A stretch of 64,000 bases of DNA from NCBI GenBank assembly GCA_026874595.1, contig CM049318.1, positions 35,487,956-35,551,955 of the forward strand, read 5' to 3'. How positions within the stretch are numbered: the stretch's first letter is position 1; each line of letters opens with the position of its first letter. Shown here piece after piece: positions 18,645 to 26,676 of this stretch. A program made the position numbers and the translations under genes. The notes under the pieces were generated by a model, which saw nothing but the letters and a program-made list of their open reading frames with translations, was not told the DNA's origin and ran no database searches. The DNA is from Sipunculus nudus. Taxonomy: Eukaryota; Annelida; Sipuncula; Golfingiida; Sipunculidae.

Positions 18645-19436
18645 ATGTCTGACATACAAGGGGTTACACTTGGTACAGCAGGGTACCTAGCGGACGATAT
18701 GTCATTACCAAATGAAGACGTTCATCGTTCTGATGAGGAAGGCGGGTCGGGAGAAAGGGAAGAGAACAACAATCCCCGGGACGGTGTCGCCGATGACCCT
18801 TGTGGCTGGCCTGTACTGGGATCCGGAGATGAGGATGACAGTGGGGGAGAACTACAAGAAAATGAGGAGGATTCGTCGTCATCGTCGTCTGACATGGACG
18901 ATGAAGAGATGATTATGCGTTACGAAAAGTGCATGTCGGAAGCCGATGGGAATATTGCAACATTTTTCGAGACGCACGGCCGTCAGATGTCTCTGTGGAG
19001 ATACTTGGACGTAATCGATCTCTCTCTGTCGAGCACAATGGCAAAAGACATGTGGTCGATATGTTCAGCTATTGCAGAGAGGTTACCCGAAGAGCCAGGT
19101 GAAGAAGGGCAGGTCACAACATTTGAACCAGGAATCCTGATTTGGGTGGCATTCTGTCAAATGTGGTGCCAGCATTGCTTCCAGTTGATGCGGAGAGTGG
19201 TTGCGACGTCAGGGATTGGTGCGAATTTACATACTCCTTACAGCACACTTGACAATTACGAGGTAGATGAATATGTCCGGAACAACGTGACCCCGAGGTC
19301 TATTTGCATGGCCCTTTTCCTGGGGCAACGGGAGTGGCGGGGTTGCGGTTGCACATTGTGCAGGAGACTCGAAACCAGTCTGCCGCTTCTGCAGGGATTA
19401 CAAACTGTGGCGTACATTTCTTGTCCGCGCCATTGA
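18645..19436 (+). CDS. Acidic-N-terminus protein of unknown function
   Basis: ATG at 18645, 263 residues, TATA 60-70 bases upstream. Residues 20-95 are strongly acidic with a serine run (EDSSSSSSDMDDEEM), a pattern common in viral regulatory and tegument proteins and a likely casein kinase 2 substrate. Residues 95-263 look globular, with several Cys/Trp positions (WVAFCQMWCQHCF, GCGCTLCRR). The CxxC pairs could bind a metal, but the spacing matches no family I know. It is followed closely by the gB-like gene on the same strand. Confidence 0.7.
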   Translation: MSDIQGVTLGTAGYLADDMSLPNEDVHRSDEEGGSGEREENNNPRDGVADDPCGWPVLGSGDEDDSGGELQENEEDSSSSSSDMDDEEMIMRYEKCMSEADGNIATFFETHGRQMSLWRYLDVIDLSLSSTMAKDMWSICSAIAERLPEEPGEEGQVTTFEPGILIWVAFCQMWCQHCFQLMRRVVATSGIGANLHTPYSTLDNYEVDEYVRNNVTPRSICMALFLGQREWRGCGCTLCRRLETSLPLLQGLQTVAYISCPRH

Positions 19437-19611
19437 TTCACGCACAAACATGCGGTGTTCTTTTGTCAGTATTTGTCACGGACCACATGTACTATATTGA
19501 CCCCCATAGCACGTTTTCATGCTTTGTCGACCGGTTCGTGTATTATCACCGTTTAGTTGTCTAGCGTAGACGTCACGTGTGTGTTCATCGGAAACGTCAA
19601 CGTCTGTGGCC

Positions 19612-22170
19612 ATGTGTGGAATATTGTCTTGGGTGCTGCGTGTTTGCTTCGCAGTGACTGCTTTCCAGCAAATGTCCGGCGCCGTCACTTCCTCGGCCAT
19701 CGACATAACAACGCTTAACACCTCACAACGTGCGTACGCGGACCTGAAAGGGAACGAACGTTTGAACAGACTGCGGTTCTGTGACCCGCGGACGCCGTCC
19801 AAATATGTACATTTCGCTCCTCACCCCAGATGCCCCCATGCAGCTGACCATGCACAGGACCACCACGAAACCGGGACGGTTATCACTTTCAAGAGGAATA
19901 TTCAAGCTACCAGGACCGACGCCATGGCCTGCCAGTGGTTCGTATCGTACAGAAAAACGTACACGGGTTGGTTTGGTCACAAATTTATAACTGACAAATG
20001 GGACCGCCCGATTGCGCCTCCCTCGGCAGAAGAGTGTCGGAAATGGCGCTCAACAAGGGACTGCACGATCGACGGCAAGACGCACATGTTGTATTATGTC
20101 AGCATGAGCCACGACGGATACGTCACGTATTCCAGCAACATACCTGTCAGTGTGAAGTATAATTGGTTCGCGTTCGGGTACGATCCGGAAACGTACACTC
20201 ACAACTGTATCATGAAAGAAGTGTATGTTGTCGCTTCTCCCCCGTATCAGGTTGTGCACACGTCGCTGGGCATGGCTCAGAACCTGTCGAGCACGGGAGC
20301 CAGATCGTTTGAACTCGGCAGTCACATAACCACTGACGAATGGGTCATCGTTTGGCACAAAGTGGAACCGGCGATGTCATGCGGTTATGTACTGGCAGAA
20401 ATACACCATAACGTAACCAAGGTTAAGCTGGGTGACGGCAACGGGCGCTTCTACTTGGTGCTGGAGGACGCCAAACAAATGCTTACATTTGACCGACAGA
20501 AACATATGATACCTAGGCTCAGTGCCATCGATCATCCCTACTGCGTGTCAAAGAGGCTGAGTATAATGAACTACACGGAAATGTACTGGGACACCTATTA
20601 CGGGATCGTCGCTTGGATACCTGACATTGTTCCTGTTTCTGCAATCGAAAACCATCTCAACCATTCCACGGTACACCTGAATGTAAGCGTAGTAAACCAT
20701 GACCACTTGTGTGAGGAGTACAAGAGGAAGCAGCACGCCGACGCTCACGGGGCTGCCGCGTTAAACTGCACGCATTACATTTCCCGCCGAAGACGTAGTC
20801 TTGACCACGCAACCAGGTCGGAACTGCTGCTGATGACCAACGAAATAATGGAAAACGTGAGGTATTTTGTGTCTGGGAAGATTGTGGACTGGATGAACTC
20901 GCAACAGCGTCAGCGCCTGGACACTTGGTGCGCTCAGAGTTATTACGACCACAACATGGCGCGTTCTCTTGCAATTGTCAACCCGTCGTCTGTGCTGTCC
21001 GTGTACTTAGGGCGGGACGTGTATGCCAAACCGCGCGGCAGTGTTTACGAGATAAGCCGATGCAGGTTCCTCAATGAAACGGACTTCCGTCTTGCCCGCA
21101 GTCTGGAGGTCGGCGAGGGCAAATCGTTGTGCTACAGCAGGCCTCTCATATACTTCAATGACCCGGAGGACGGGGGCAACAGGACGGCCAACATGACCGG
21201 GATAAAGGACATGGAACCTCTGCGGGGCCAGGCCATGGATGACGGACGGATCGTGATCCCGCCCAAGTACACGGAATCCTGCCGCTACCCGAACATGTTG
21301 CGTTTTTACATCAACGAGGTACCGCTCACGTACAAAAACTACACTCTTATCACCCTGCCGGACGAAAACGGGACCGAAACCGAATTTGCGGTGTTGTCGG
21401 ACCTGCCTTCTGAAAATTACATCCGTGATATGAATTACGGCTACATAGTGGATGACGTCGATCCCGCCCTGCGGGACGTCACCGATTTCCTGCCACCGAT
21501 AGAGGCCGATGTCCCCATCATGGAAAACCCTTACACGGACAAGGAAATCGAAGGCGAGCTCGATCTCATGTCTATGCTGGAAAACGCGAACCAGATGCGC
21601 GTTTTCGATCGCCATTTACGTTGGACGATGGCCATGTATCAGGTTTACACCAGCAATGACCCAGACCTGGGGAAAATCGCTTCCGACATAATCAACGGCA
21701 TCGGCAGCGCCGTTGGCACAGTATTCAATGGTGCGTTGGATTTCTTCGGTAAACTCCTTTCTGGGATTTTGGGATTCCTCGGTACACTTGCTGGTAAGGT
21801 GATCGCTTTTATACTGGGGATAATGGTGGGTATCGGTGGCGTTTATGCCTTTTTTGTACTCCTTAGACAAATGACAGCCCTGACCGTGCAAGCGGGGCAC
21901 GGGGCCTACGTCAAGTATAGAGACAGGAAAAGCGGGGTGCCAACGGTTGTTATCAGAGACCGTCGGTCGTCCACGTCGTCGAGTTCCTCCTCTACGTCGT
22001 CGTCGTCCGAGGGAGAAGACGAACCGATGGGAAAAGGCGAGCAAACCCGTCTGCTGGGGAAAACAGGAAAAGATAACATTGTGAACGCTGAAAAGGACAT
22101 GTGGGGCAAGAAATGGAATAAAAGATCGACAAGACGGGACAAATTGTCCATATGGCCTAGCGTATATTAA
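19612..22170 (+). CDS. Glycoprotein B-like class III fusion protein
   Basis: Start chosen at the ATG at 19612 because a signal peptide follows immediately (CGILSWVLRVCFAVTAF); the frame is open a little further to a GTG. The product is 852 residues. The order is that of gB: signal peptide, a cysteine-bearing ectodomain with about a dozen N-glycosylation sites, a furin-type site RRRR at about 392-395, a long helical region, a glycine-rich hydrophobic membrane-proximal segment and transmembrane helix at about 693-755, and a cytoplasmic tail of about 100 residues with a serine/acidic run. In herpesviruses gB drives fusion of virion and cell membranes. No stop or frame change is visible, so this envelope gene is fully open in the insertion. 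An AATAAA overlaps the end of the gene. Confidence 0.85.
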   Translation: MCGILSWVLRVCFAVTAFQQMSGAVTSSAIDITTLNTSQRAYADLKGNERLNRLRFCDPRTPSKYVHFAPHPRCPHAADHAQDHHETGTVITFKRNIQATRTDAMACQWFVSYRKTYTGWFGHKFITDKWDRPIAPPSAEECRKWRSTRDCTIDGKTHMLYYVSMSHDGYVTYSSNIPVSVKYNWFAFGYDPETYTHNCIMKEVYVVASPPYQVVHTSLGMAQNLSSTGARSFELGSHITTDEWVIVWHKVEPAMSCGYVLAEIHHNVTKVKLGDGNGRFYLVLEDAKQMLTFDRQKHMIPRLSAIDHPYCVSKRLSIMNYTEMYWDTYYGIVAWIPDIVPVSAIENHLNHSTVHLNVSVVNHDHLCEEYKRKQHADAHGAAALNCTHYISRRRRSLDHATRSELLLMTNEIMENVRYFVSGKIVDWMNSQQRQRLDTWCAQSYYDHNMARSLAIVNPSSVLSVYLGRDVYAKPRGSVYEISRCRFLNETDFRLARSLEVGEGKSLCYSRPLIYFNDPEDGGNRTANMTGIKDMEPLRGQAMDDGRIVIPPKYTESCRYPNMLRFYINEVPLTYKNYTLITLPDENGTETEFAVLSDLPSENYIRDMNYGYIVDDVDPALRDVTDFLPPIEADVPIMENPYTDKEIEGELDLMSMLENANQMRVFDRHLRWTMAMYQVYTSNDPDLGKIASDIINGIGSAVGTVFNGALDFFGKLLSGILGFLGTLAGKVIAFILGIMVGIGGVYAFFVLLRQMTALTVQAGHGAYVKYRDRKSGVPTVVIRDRRSSTSSSSSSTSSSSEGEDEPMGKGEQTRLLGKTGKDNIVNAEKDMWGKKWNKRSTRRDKLSIWPSVY

Positions 22171-22279
22171 AATAAAAAACTGTATACGTCTTATATAGAC
22201 CTATGGGTTGTCTTGTATGCAACTGTACAAGAAATGGACCCCCCCCCCTTCTTTCCACCATTGTATAATGATCAATAAA
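22171..22279 (+). terminator. Poly(A) signals behind gB
   Basis: AATAAA at 22171-22176, directly after the stop, and a second at 22274-22279. The convergent gene on the other strand has its own signal at 22315-22310, so the two transcripts end face to face within 150 bases. Confidence 0.6.
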
Positions 22280-22309
22280 AGTAACAAGAAAACGTGTCAG
22301 TTGTTGTCG

Positions 22310-22315
22310 TTTATT
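22310..22315 (-). terminator. Poly(A) signal for the minus-strand array
   Basis: AATAAA on the minus strand, 78 bases past the stop of the 22393-23109 gene. It is the only canonical signal seen behind this run of closely spaced minus-strand genes, so several may share it. Confidence 0.55.
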
Positions 22316-22392
22316 GAAAAACAAACAAGTGATATACATGTGCCTGAATCCGTATATATCCGAACTGTGAACTATAACAAAATGTCGGGTGT

Positions 22393-23109
22393 TCACGGTA
22401 AACTTTGCTGACGAACGATATGAAAAATACAGCAACAAACACGCAACACGTCGTTCAGATCAGCTCTCACTGTCCCTGGTAGACCCAAGTTCATCGATAT
22501 AGAACCGGCGTCGGGGAAAATGTAACTCGTGACGTCTTCCCACGGGTGATGAGTTATGCTGGCGTTAACAGCGTTCGACGGCGACACTCCGATCACGATA
22601 TCCGCAGGCAAGGGCCCTGTCAACAGCCCGGCGGGTCCTCCGCGTTGTCCGCGAAATGTTTGTTTCATCCCACGCATGAAACGGTTCAGCTTCCCTTTTC
22701 CCTTCCCGCGTATGAACGAGACGCGCTCGTCTCCAGCCTGCCAAATACAAACTGACGTGGCGTCCGTCTCGACGTCAACACTGGTGTCTGAAGTGCTGTG
22801 CCGTCCGGAATCTGACCCCAACCATCGTTTGAACTGCATGTCGAGATCCGTTGACCGTACAAGAACTCTGTTTCCTGTGACGTGGAATACGACCGTTTTA
22901 TCACCACTCGTCGCCAGGTTGAAAAACACGTGAACATCCGAACCGCTGTCGAGGCACCAGTAAAGAAGGATTCCATCTGATTCGAGGTGCAGCGTGTTCA
23001 ACACGTAATCTGTGACACGACTGTTAGAGTTTGGTGTTCCACTTCCGGGAACCGTAGCAGACAGGCGGGTCTTTCTACCGGTTGTGCGGTGCATAGTTTC
23101 AAGAGTCAT
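22393..23109 (-). CDS. Unknown viral-type protein, 238 residues
   Basis: First ATG of the frame is at 23109 (MTLETMHRTTG); upstream codons are open to a TTG only. No family recognised. The centre alternates hydrophobic and polar residues as in a beta-rich domain (ILLYWCLDSGSDVHVFFNL, TVVFHVTGNRVLV). A basic Gly/Lys/Arg segment follows at about 140-170 (GKGKGKLNRFMRGMK), and the C-terminus is Cys/hydrophobic (VLRVCCCIFHIV). A motif shared with the next gene's promoter region lies 38 bases upstream. Confidence 0.65.
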   Translation of the reverse strand: MTLETMHRTTGRKTRLSATVPGSGTPNSNSRVTDYVLNTLHLESDGILLYWCLDSGSDVHVFFNLATSGDKTVVFHVTGNRVLVRSTDLDMQFKRWLGSDSGRHSTSDTSVDVETDATSVCIWQAGDERVSFIRGKGKGKLNRFMRGMKQTFRGQRGGPAGLLTGPLPADIVIGVSPSNAVNASITHHPWEDVTSYIFPDAGSISMNLGLPGTVRADLNDVLRVCCCIFHIVRQQSLP

Positions 23110-23146
23110 ACTTTTGTTCGGGGGGCACAACAGACGTTGTGACAAA

Positions 23147-23163
23147 CACAAATAAAAGGTGTC
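23147..23163 (-). promoter_or_regulatory. TATA-like motif, copy 1
   Basis: The 17-mer CACAAATAAAAGGTGTC (plus-strand reading) lies between two minus-strand genes, 38 bases before the ATG at 23109. On the minus strand it reads GACACCTTTTATTTGTG. An identical 17-mer is at 24344-24360. TTTTATTTG is a plausible non-consensus TATA element. Confidence 0.5.
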
Positions 23164-23178
23164 TACCGTGCGCGATTT

Positions 23179-24255
23179 CTAGTCCGTGTCACCGCACGTG
23201 CATCCCATTTCCTTCATCTTTTTGTAGAAGACGGATTCGGGGTCAGAGCAAACGACAAACACGGTAGGCACGCCGCCATGGTGCGATGCCTTGCTTTCAT
23301 ACATTTCGTTGGCTTCAACCATAAACAAAGGCCTGCGCGTCTGAATGTCCATCGCCAGGTTCATCGGGCGTTCTTGTCCGTCGTCCCGCTTGTTTGTGAC
23401 GCGGACGGCTTTTGCGCCGTTGTCTTGTGAAGGTTTGCACAAGACACAGTAAGCGGGGTATTCTAAGGGCTCGTCGTCATCATCAATCGTCGTGTCCGTT
23501 ACAGGTGCTAGGTCATACAAGCGCACGTCGGTGCACGGTCTCACGGGAGCGCCGTCCCTTTTTACCAAGTCTTCCAAGTGGACATACCACAGGCGATGGA
23601 CGGCCCCGGTCACTGGATCCATTTCCTCCATTAGATATCCCTGTGTGGATATCATATTTTCTATGTAGCGGTTCATTTTAGGATGCTTGCATTGTACCAG
23701 CACAGAATGGGGGTGAGGGAACTGGCGGTCCCCCGGTGGCACAGGCTCCAAGGATCCGTGAACAGAACATGGCCGGTGGCGTTTCGTTGAATGCGTATCA
23801 AGAGACGTGACATCCGTAGTGTCTGGAGTTGTGCTGGGATGTTTGTCATACATCGTCTCAGAGGGCGTTTGTGGGGTGCTGGCAGTTGTTTGAATGTTCA
23901 GATTCGGTTTAGGTTGCGCGACGGAAGAAGATAAACGTAACTTGCTTTTTCCGCGGAGCGTACGGTCAGAACGGCATTGTTGGCTCTTTGACTTGGTTGC
24001 ATGAATCATTTCCTTTTTCTCCATCTTTTTCCTTTTCGGTTGCACCCGTGCGTCTTCCGCACATTCTAACATTCCAGCGCCCAACCAGTTTTCTAACGCT
24101 TCCTGGTCGATTTTCTGTTCGCGGACTGTCACGCCTGGTAGAGGTGCGGGCCCGTCCTGCGTTTCCTGGCATGTGGCTATGGCAGCTATATGGTGAAGAG
24201 CGGCCATTGACTCGCGATTGCGGGTATTCTTTGTGGTATGATCTGCCGTGTCCAT
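23179..24255 (-). CDS. Unknown viral-type protein, 358 residues
   Basis: First ATG at 24255 (MDTADHTTK); the frame upstream to 24333 has only a GTG. The N-terminal half is low-complexity with a basic cluster (QPKRKKMEKKEM) suitable as a nuclear localisation signal, then a Thr/Pro-rich region. The C-terminal half from about 190 looks globular (YIENMISTQGYLMEEMD and following) and ends in a Cys pair, GCTCGDTD. No enzyme motif is visible. The TATA-like 17-mer is about 90 bases upstream. It could be a tegument or regulatory protein, but nothing proves this. Confidence 0.65.
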   Translation of the reverse strand: MDTADHTTKNTRNRESMAALHHIAAIATCQETQDGPAPLPGVTVREQKIDQEALENWLGAGMLECAEDARVQPKRKKMEKKEMIHATKSKSQQCRSDRTLRGKSKLRLSSSVAQPKPNLNIQTTASTPQTPSETMYDKHPSTTPDTTDVTSLDTHSTKRHRPCSVHGSLEPVPPGDRQFPHPHSVLVQCKHPKMNRYIENMISTQGYLMEEMDPVTGAVHRLWYVHLEDLVKRDGAPVRPCTDVRLYDLAPVTDTTIDDDDEPLEYPAYCVLCKPSQDNGAKAVRVTNKRDDGQERPMNLAMDIQTRRPLFMVEANEMYESKASHHGGVPTVFVVCSDPESVFYKKMKEMGCTCGDTD

Positions 24256-24343
24256 GAGTGCGGATGTATTCGTGATATGAACAAAATGCACTTTGCTGCC
24301 AGGACTGAATTGTACATCGTGTGACGCAACCACGGGTCTCCGT

Positions 24344-24360
24344 CACAAATAAAAGGTGTC
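24344..24360 (-). promoter_or_regulatory. TATA-like motif, copy 2
   Basis: Identical to the 17-mer at 23147-23163. It sits ten bases past the stop of the 24370-26667 gene and about 90 bases before the ATG at 24255. Confidence 0.5.
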
Positions 24361-24369
24361 GGATGTGGA

Positions 24370-26667
24370 TCATGCTGTTCCGCCTGTCAGTTCGGGAAGG
24401 CCAAAAACACGCATGTATTCGTGAATGCTGTCATGCAAGTGCATCGCGCAATCACATGCATACCAACAAAGGCAACCTTGACACAGGTGTTTTTGCGGGA
24501 TTTTGTTCCGGCAAAGACCCACGACATGCTTCACTCTCTTTTCATGGAGCGACAGCTCTGTTTCGTCTGTGTTCTCGTTCCAGCTCGATGAGGGTCCGTG
24601 GAAGTGTGTGTCTTCGAAATGACGCACGCACGTCGCTCTCTGAAGCGCTTGTGGGTTTTTTGCGTCGCAGGAACAGCAAACTGCGTTCTCGAAGCCTTCC
24701 CCGATGGTGTGGACAAGTTCGTAGCACGTTCTCTCACCATTGCATACCTGCACGACGCACAGCGATGCTTTCGATACGCAACCTTTTTTCTTCCCGGTGC
24801 ATCTCGGCGTCCCTACCACGGCGGGAGGGTCTTTCGTAGATCCTGTGACTGTCACTGGACCGAACCGCCCGGATGTGACGTAAGCCATCGGCACCCCGTG
24901 CCTGTCACCGGAACAGAGCATCATGTGGCGTTCGGCGTGCACGTACAGTTCACGCGAAACCCGTTTTGCCATCACAGGCGGAGCAGGGGCTTCGTAAACC
25001 CTGTGCCATGACAAGGGCAGAGCTGTGACTGAGAACCCTCCGTAAGGAGTTCCCACCCGCAGGCTCGGTGTGTGCACGAAGCGGGGTTGACATTTCCCGC
25101 CCTTGTTCAGACGATCTACGTCAACGCAAACGCTGCGGGTGAACTCTGTTATGAATGGCTTCCGGACGCACTTGGCCTGGCACAGCGAGCACGCAACCTT
25201 CAAGAATGTTATGTATTCTAGTCCACCAGCCAACGTATCTGATATCGTGCTGTACATCTGCCAACGGTACCTTTCCTGTATAAAGGAACGTAACACGAAA
25301 CCTACAAGGTCTGCTTCTTGTGATTTGTTTTCTACATTGTTTGTTCCGACACTCATGACAGCCGGACCCCTTCCGAGTGGTACAAACACGGTGCGTCGCA
25401 GCATTTTACTCATGTTCTTAATTTTATGGAGGATAACTGCATCCATGTGACCCGTTCGTTGCTGGAACAGCGCATGCGGTCGCTTTTCGCTACACGCCGT
25501 CTTGCAACGGTTTAGCCAATGTTTCATGATAGGCCCCATACCTGAGAATAGATCAGTCCTGGGGTCTGGACCCGCGTTCACAATACAGCCATTTGGTAAT
25601 GATACGGCTACCGCCCTGGCGGAAGTGGAGCGGCAAAGGTTTACACGGCTGAGGTGTTCAACTGCGTTCAACGAGGATACGTGTACCAAACTCGGAGCAA
25701 CAGGTTCAGAACACGCCCGCTGCCACGTTTCCGAATTGCCCTGGTCGCCGTAGCTTTCATCCGCTGGGGCAAACGTGGGCTGGGCAGAAGAACAAACCTC
25801 ACGGAAAAATGAAATCCTGTTGCGTATGACTTCACCCAGGCAAGACGGTGTGGGCATCTCTGCGTGCTCCGTCACGCCCTGCTCGTCTGCTGCGTCTCCT
25901 GAGCCTTCCCCTTTTGTGGTTTGTATCAGGTTTTCGGACAGCGATAGGTACCATTGGCGTGCTGGGGCGGATGCGCCGCTTCCGAATTCGTATATACAGT
26001 TGATTATGGCCTCCTGTAGCTCTACATCTATTGACAGGCAATCGCTTAAACTTTCATGTAGGAAGACGCGTCTCAGACGACGCCTGTATTCTCTGGCCCG
26101 CGACAGGCAAGCGGCATGTGCGTCATCGTCCACGTCCGTGTCAAAGGGTATAACACTCAGACTGCACGCGCAGCACAGGTCATAAACCAAAGAAACGTCT
26201 TGCGCAAAACCCGATTCTCTCTGTCGATCAGTATCATTGGACCAATTGTGACAGAACCACTTGTAAAACCGCAGTCCCAGATTGTAAGTATACAACCATG
26301 CAGTTGCATTCGGGCCTCCCGTCTCAAAGAAGGAACACAAGTCCGATAACCGGTCAACACCTTCGGGGTCGAACAGCAGTGGTTGTGCTACGCATCTTAA
26401 CAGAAAAACCTCTTCTGTTGACAGATCACACTGCGTAATTTTGAAGGCAGCGAGACCTGAATCTCGGATCGCATGTTTTACGCTTTGTGTGAGAAATCCG
26501 TCCAGACCGGCCTTGTCCGCTGTTTGGTCCTGCGTGAGGAATATCGCCCGGCATAACCCCCGTAGAAATTGGGTGTGAGCGTGAATGACGGATTCGGTGG
26601 TGGTGGTCGAATCGCCCCCATCTCGAGGGCGCGTCGCTGTTGGCGCGTGATACGATACAGACGACAT
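24370..26667 (-). CDS. Cysteine-rich viral-type protein, 765 residues (possible zinc-binding packaging factor)
   Basis: Real ATG at 26667 (MSSVSYHAP). The last 300 residues are rich in paired cysteines: CSLCQAKC, VCCSCDAKN, CxxHFxxTHFH and CQGCLCWYACDC, the kind of clusters that bind zinc. The N-terminal half is helical with scattered Cys (YDLCCACSL). A Cys-rich protein of 600-800 residues with CxxC pairs is reminiscent of the herpesvirus UL32-type DNA packaging protein, but I cannot align the motifs by eye and offer this only as a candidate. The stop of this gene is only ten bases before the next promoter motif, indicating a compact array. Confidence 0.7.
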   Translation of the reverse strand: MSSVSYHAPTATRPRDGGDSTTTTESVIHAHTQFLRGLCRAIFLTQDQTADKAGLDGFLTQSVKHAIRDSGLAAFKITQCDLSTEEVFLLRCVAQPLLFDPEGVDRLSDLCSFFETGGPNATAWLYTYNLGLRFYKWFCHNWSNDTDRQRESGFAQDVSLVYDLCCACSLSVIPFDTDVDDDAHAACLSRAREYRRRLRRVFLHESLSDCLSIDVELQEAIINCIYEFGSGASAPARQWYLSLSENLIQTTKGEGSGDAADEQGVTEHAEMPTPSCLGEVIRNRISFFREVCSSAQPTFAPADESYGDQGNSETWQRACSEPVAPSLVHVSSLNAVEHLSRVNLCRSTSARAVAVSLPNGCIVNAGPDPRTDLFSGMGPIMKHWLNRCKTACSEKRPHALFQQRTGHMDAVILHKIKNMSKMLRRTVFVPLGRGPAVMSVGTNNVENKSQEADLVGFVLRSFIQERYRWQMYSTISDTLAGGLEYITFLKVACSLCQAKCVRKPFITEFTRSVCVDVDRLNKGGKCQPRFVHTPSLRVGTPYGGFSVTALPLSWHRVYEAPAPPVMAKRVSRELYVHAERHMMLCSGDRHGVPMAYVTSGRFGPVTVTGSTKDPPAVVGTPRCTGKKKGCVSKASLCVVQVCNGERTCYELVHTIGEGFENAVCCSCDAKNPQALQRATCVRHFEDTHFHGPSSSWNENTDETELSLHEKRVKHVVGLCRNKIPQKHLCQGCLCWYACDCAMHLHDSIHEYMRVFGLPELTGGTA

Positions 26668-26676
26668 TCGTGATTT

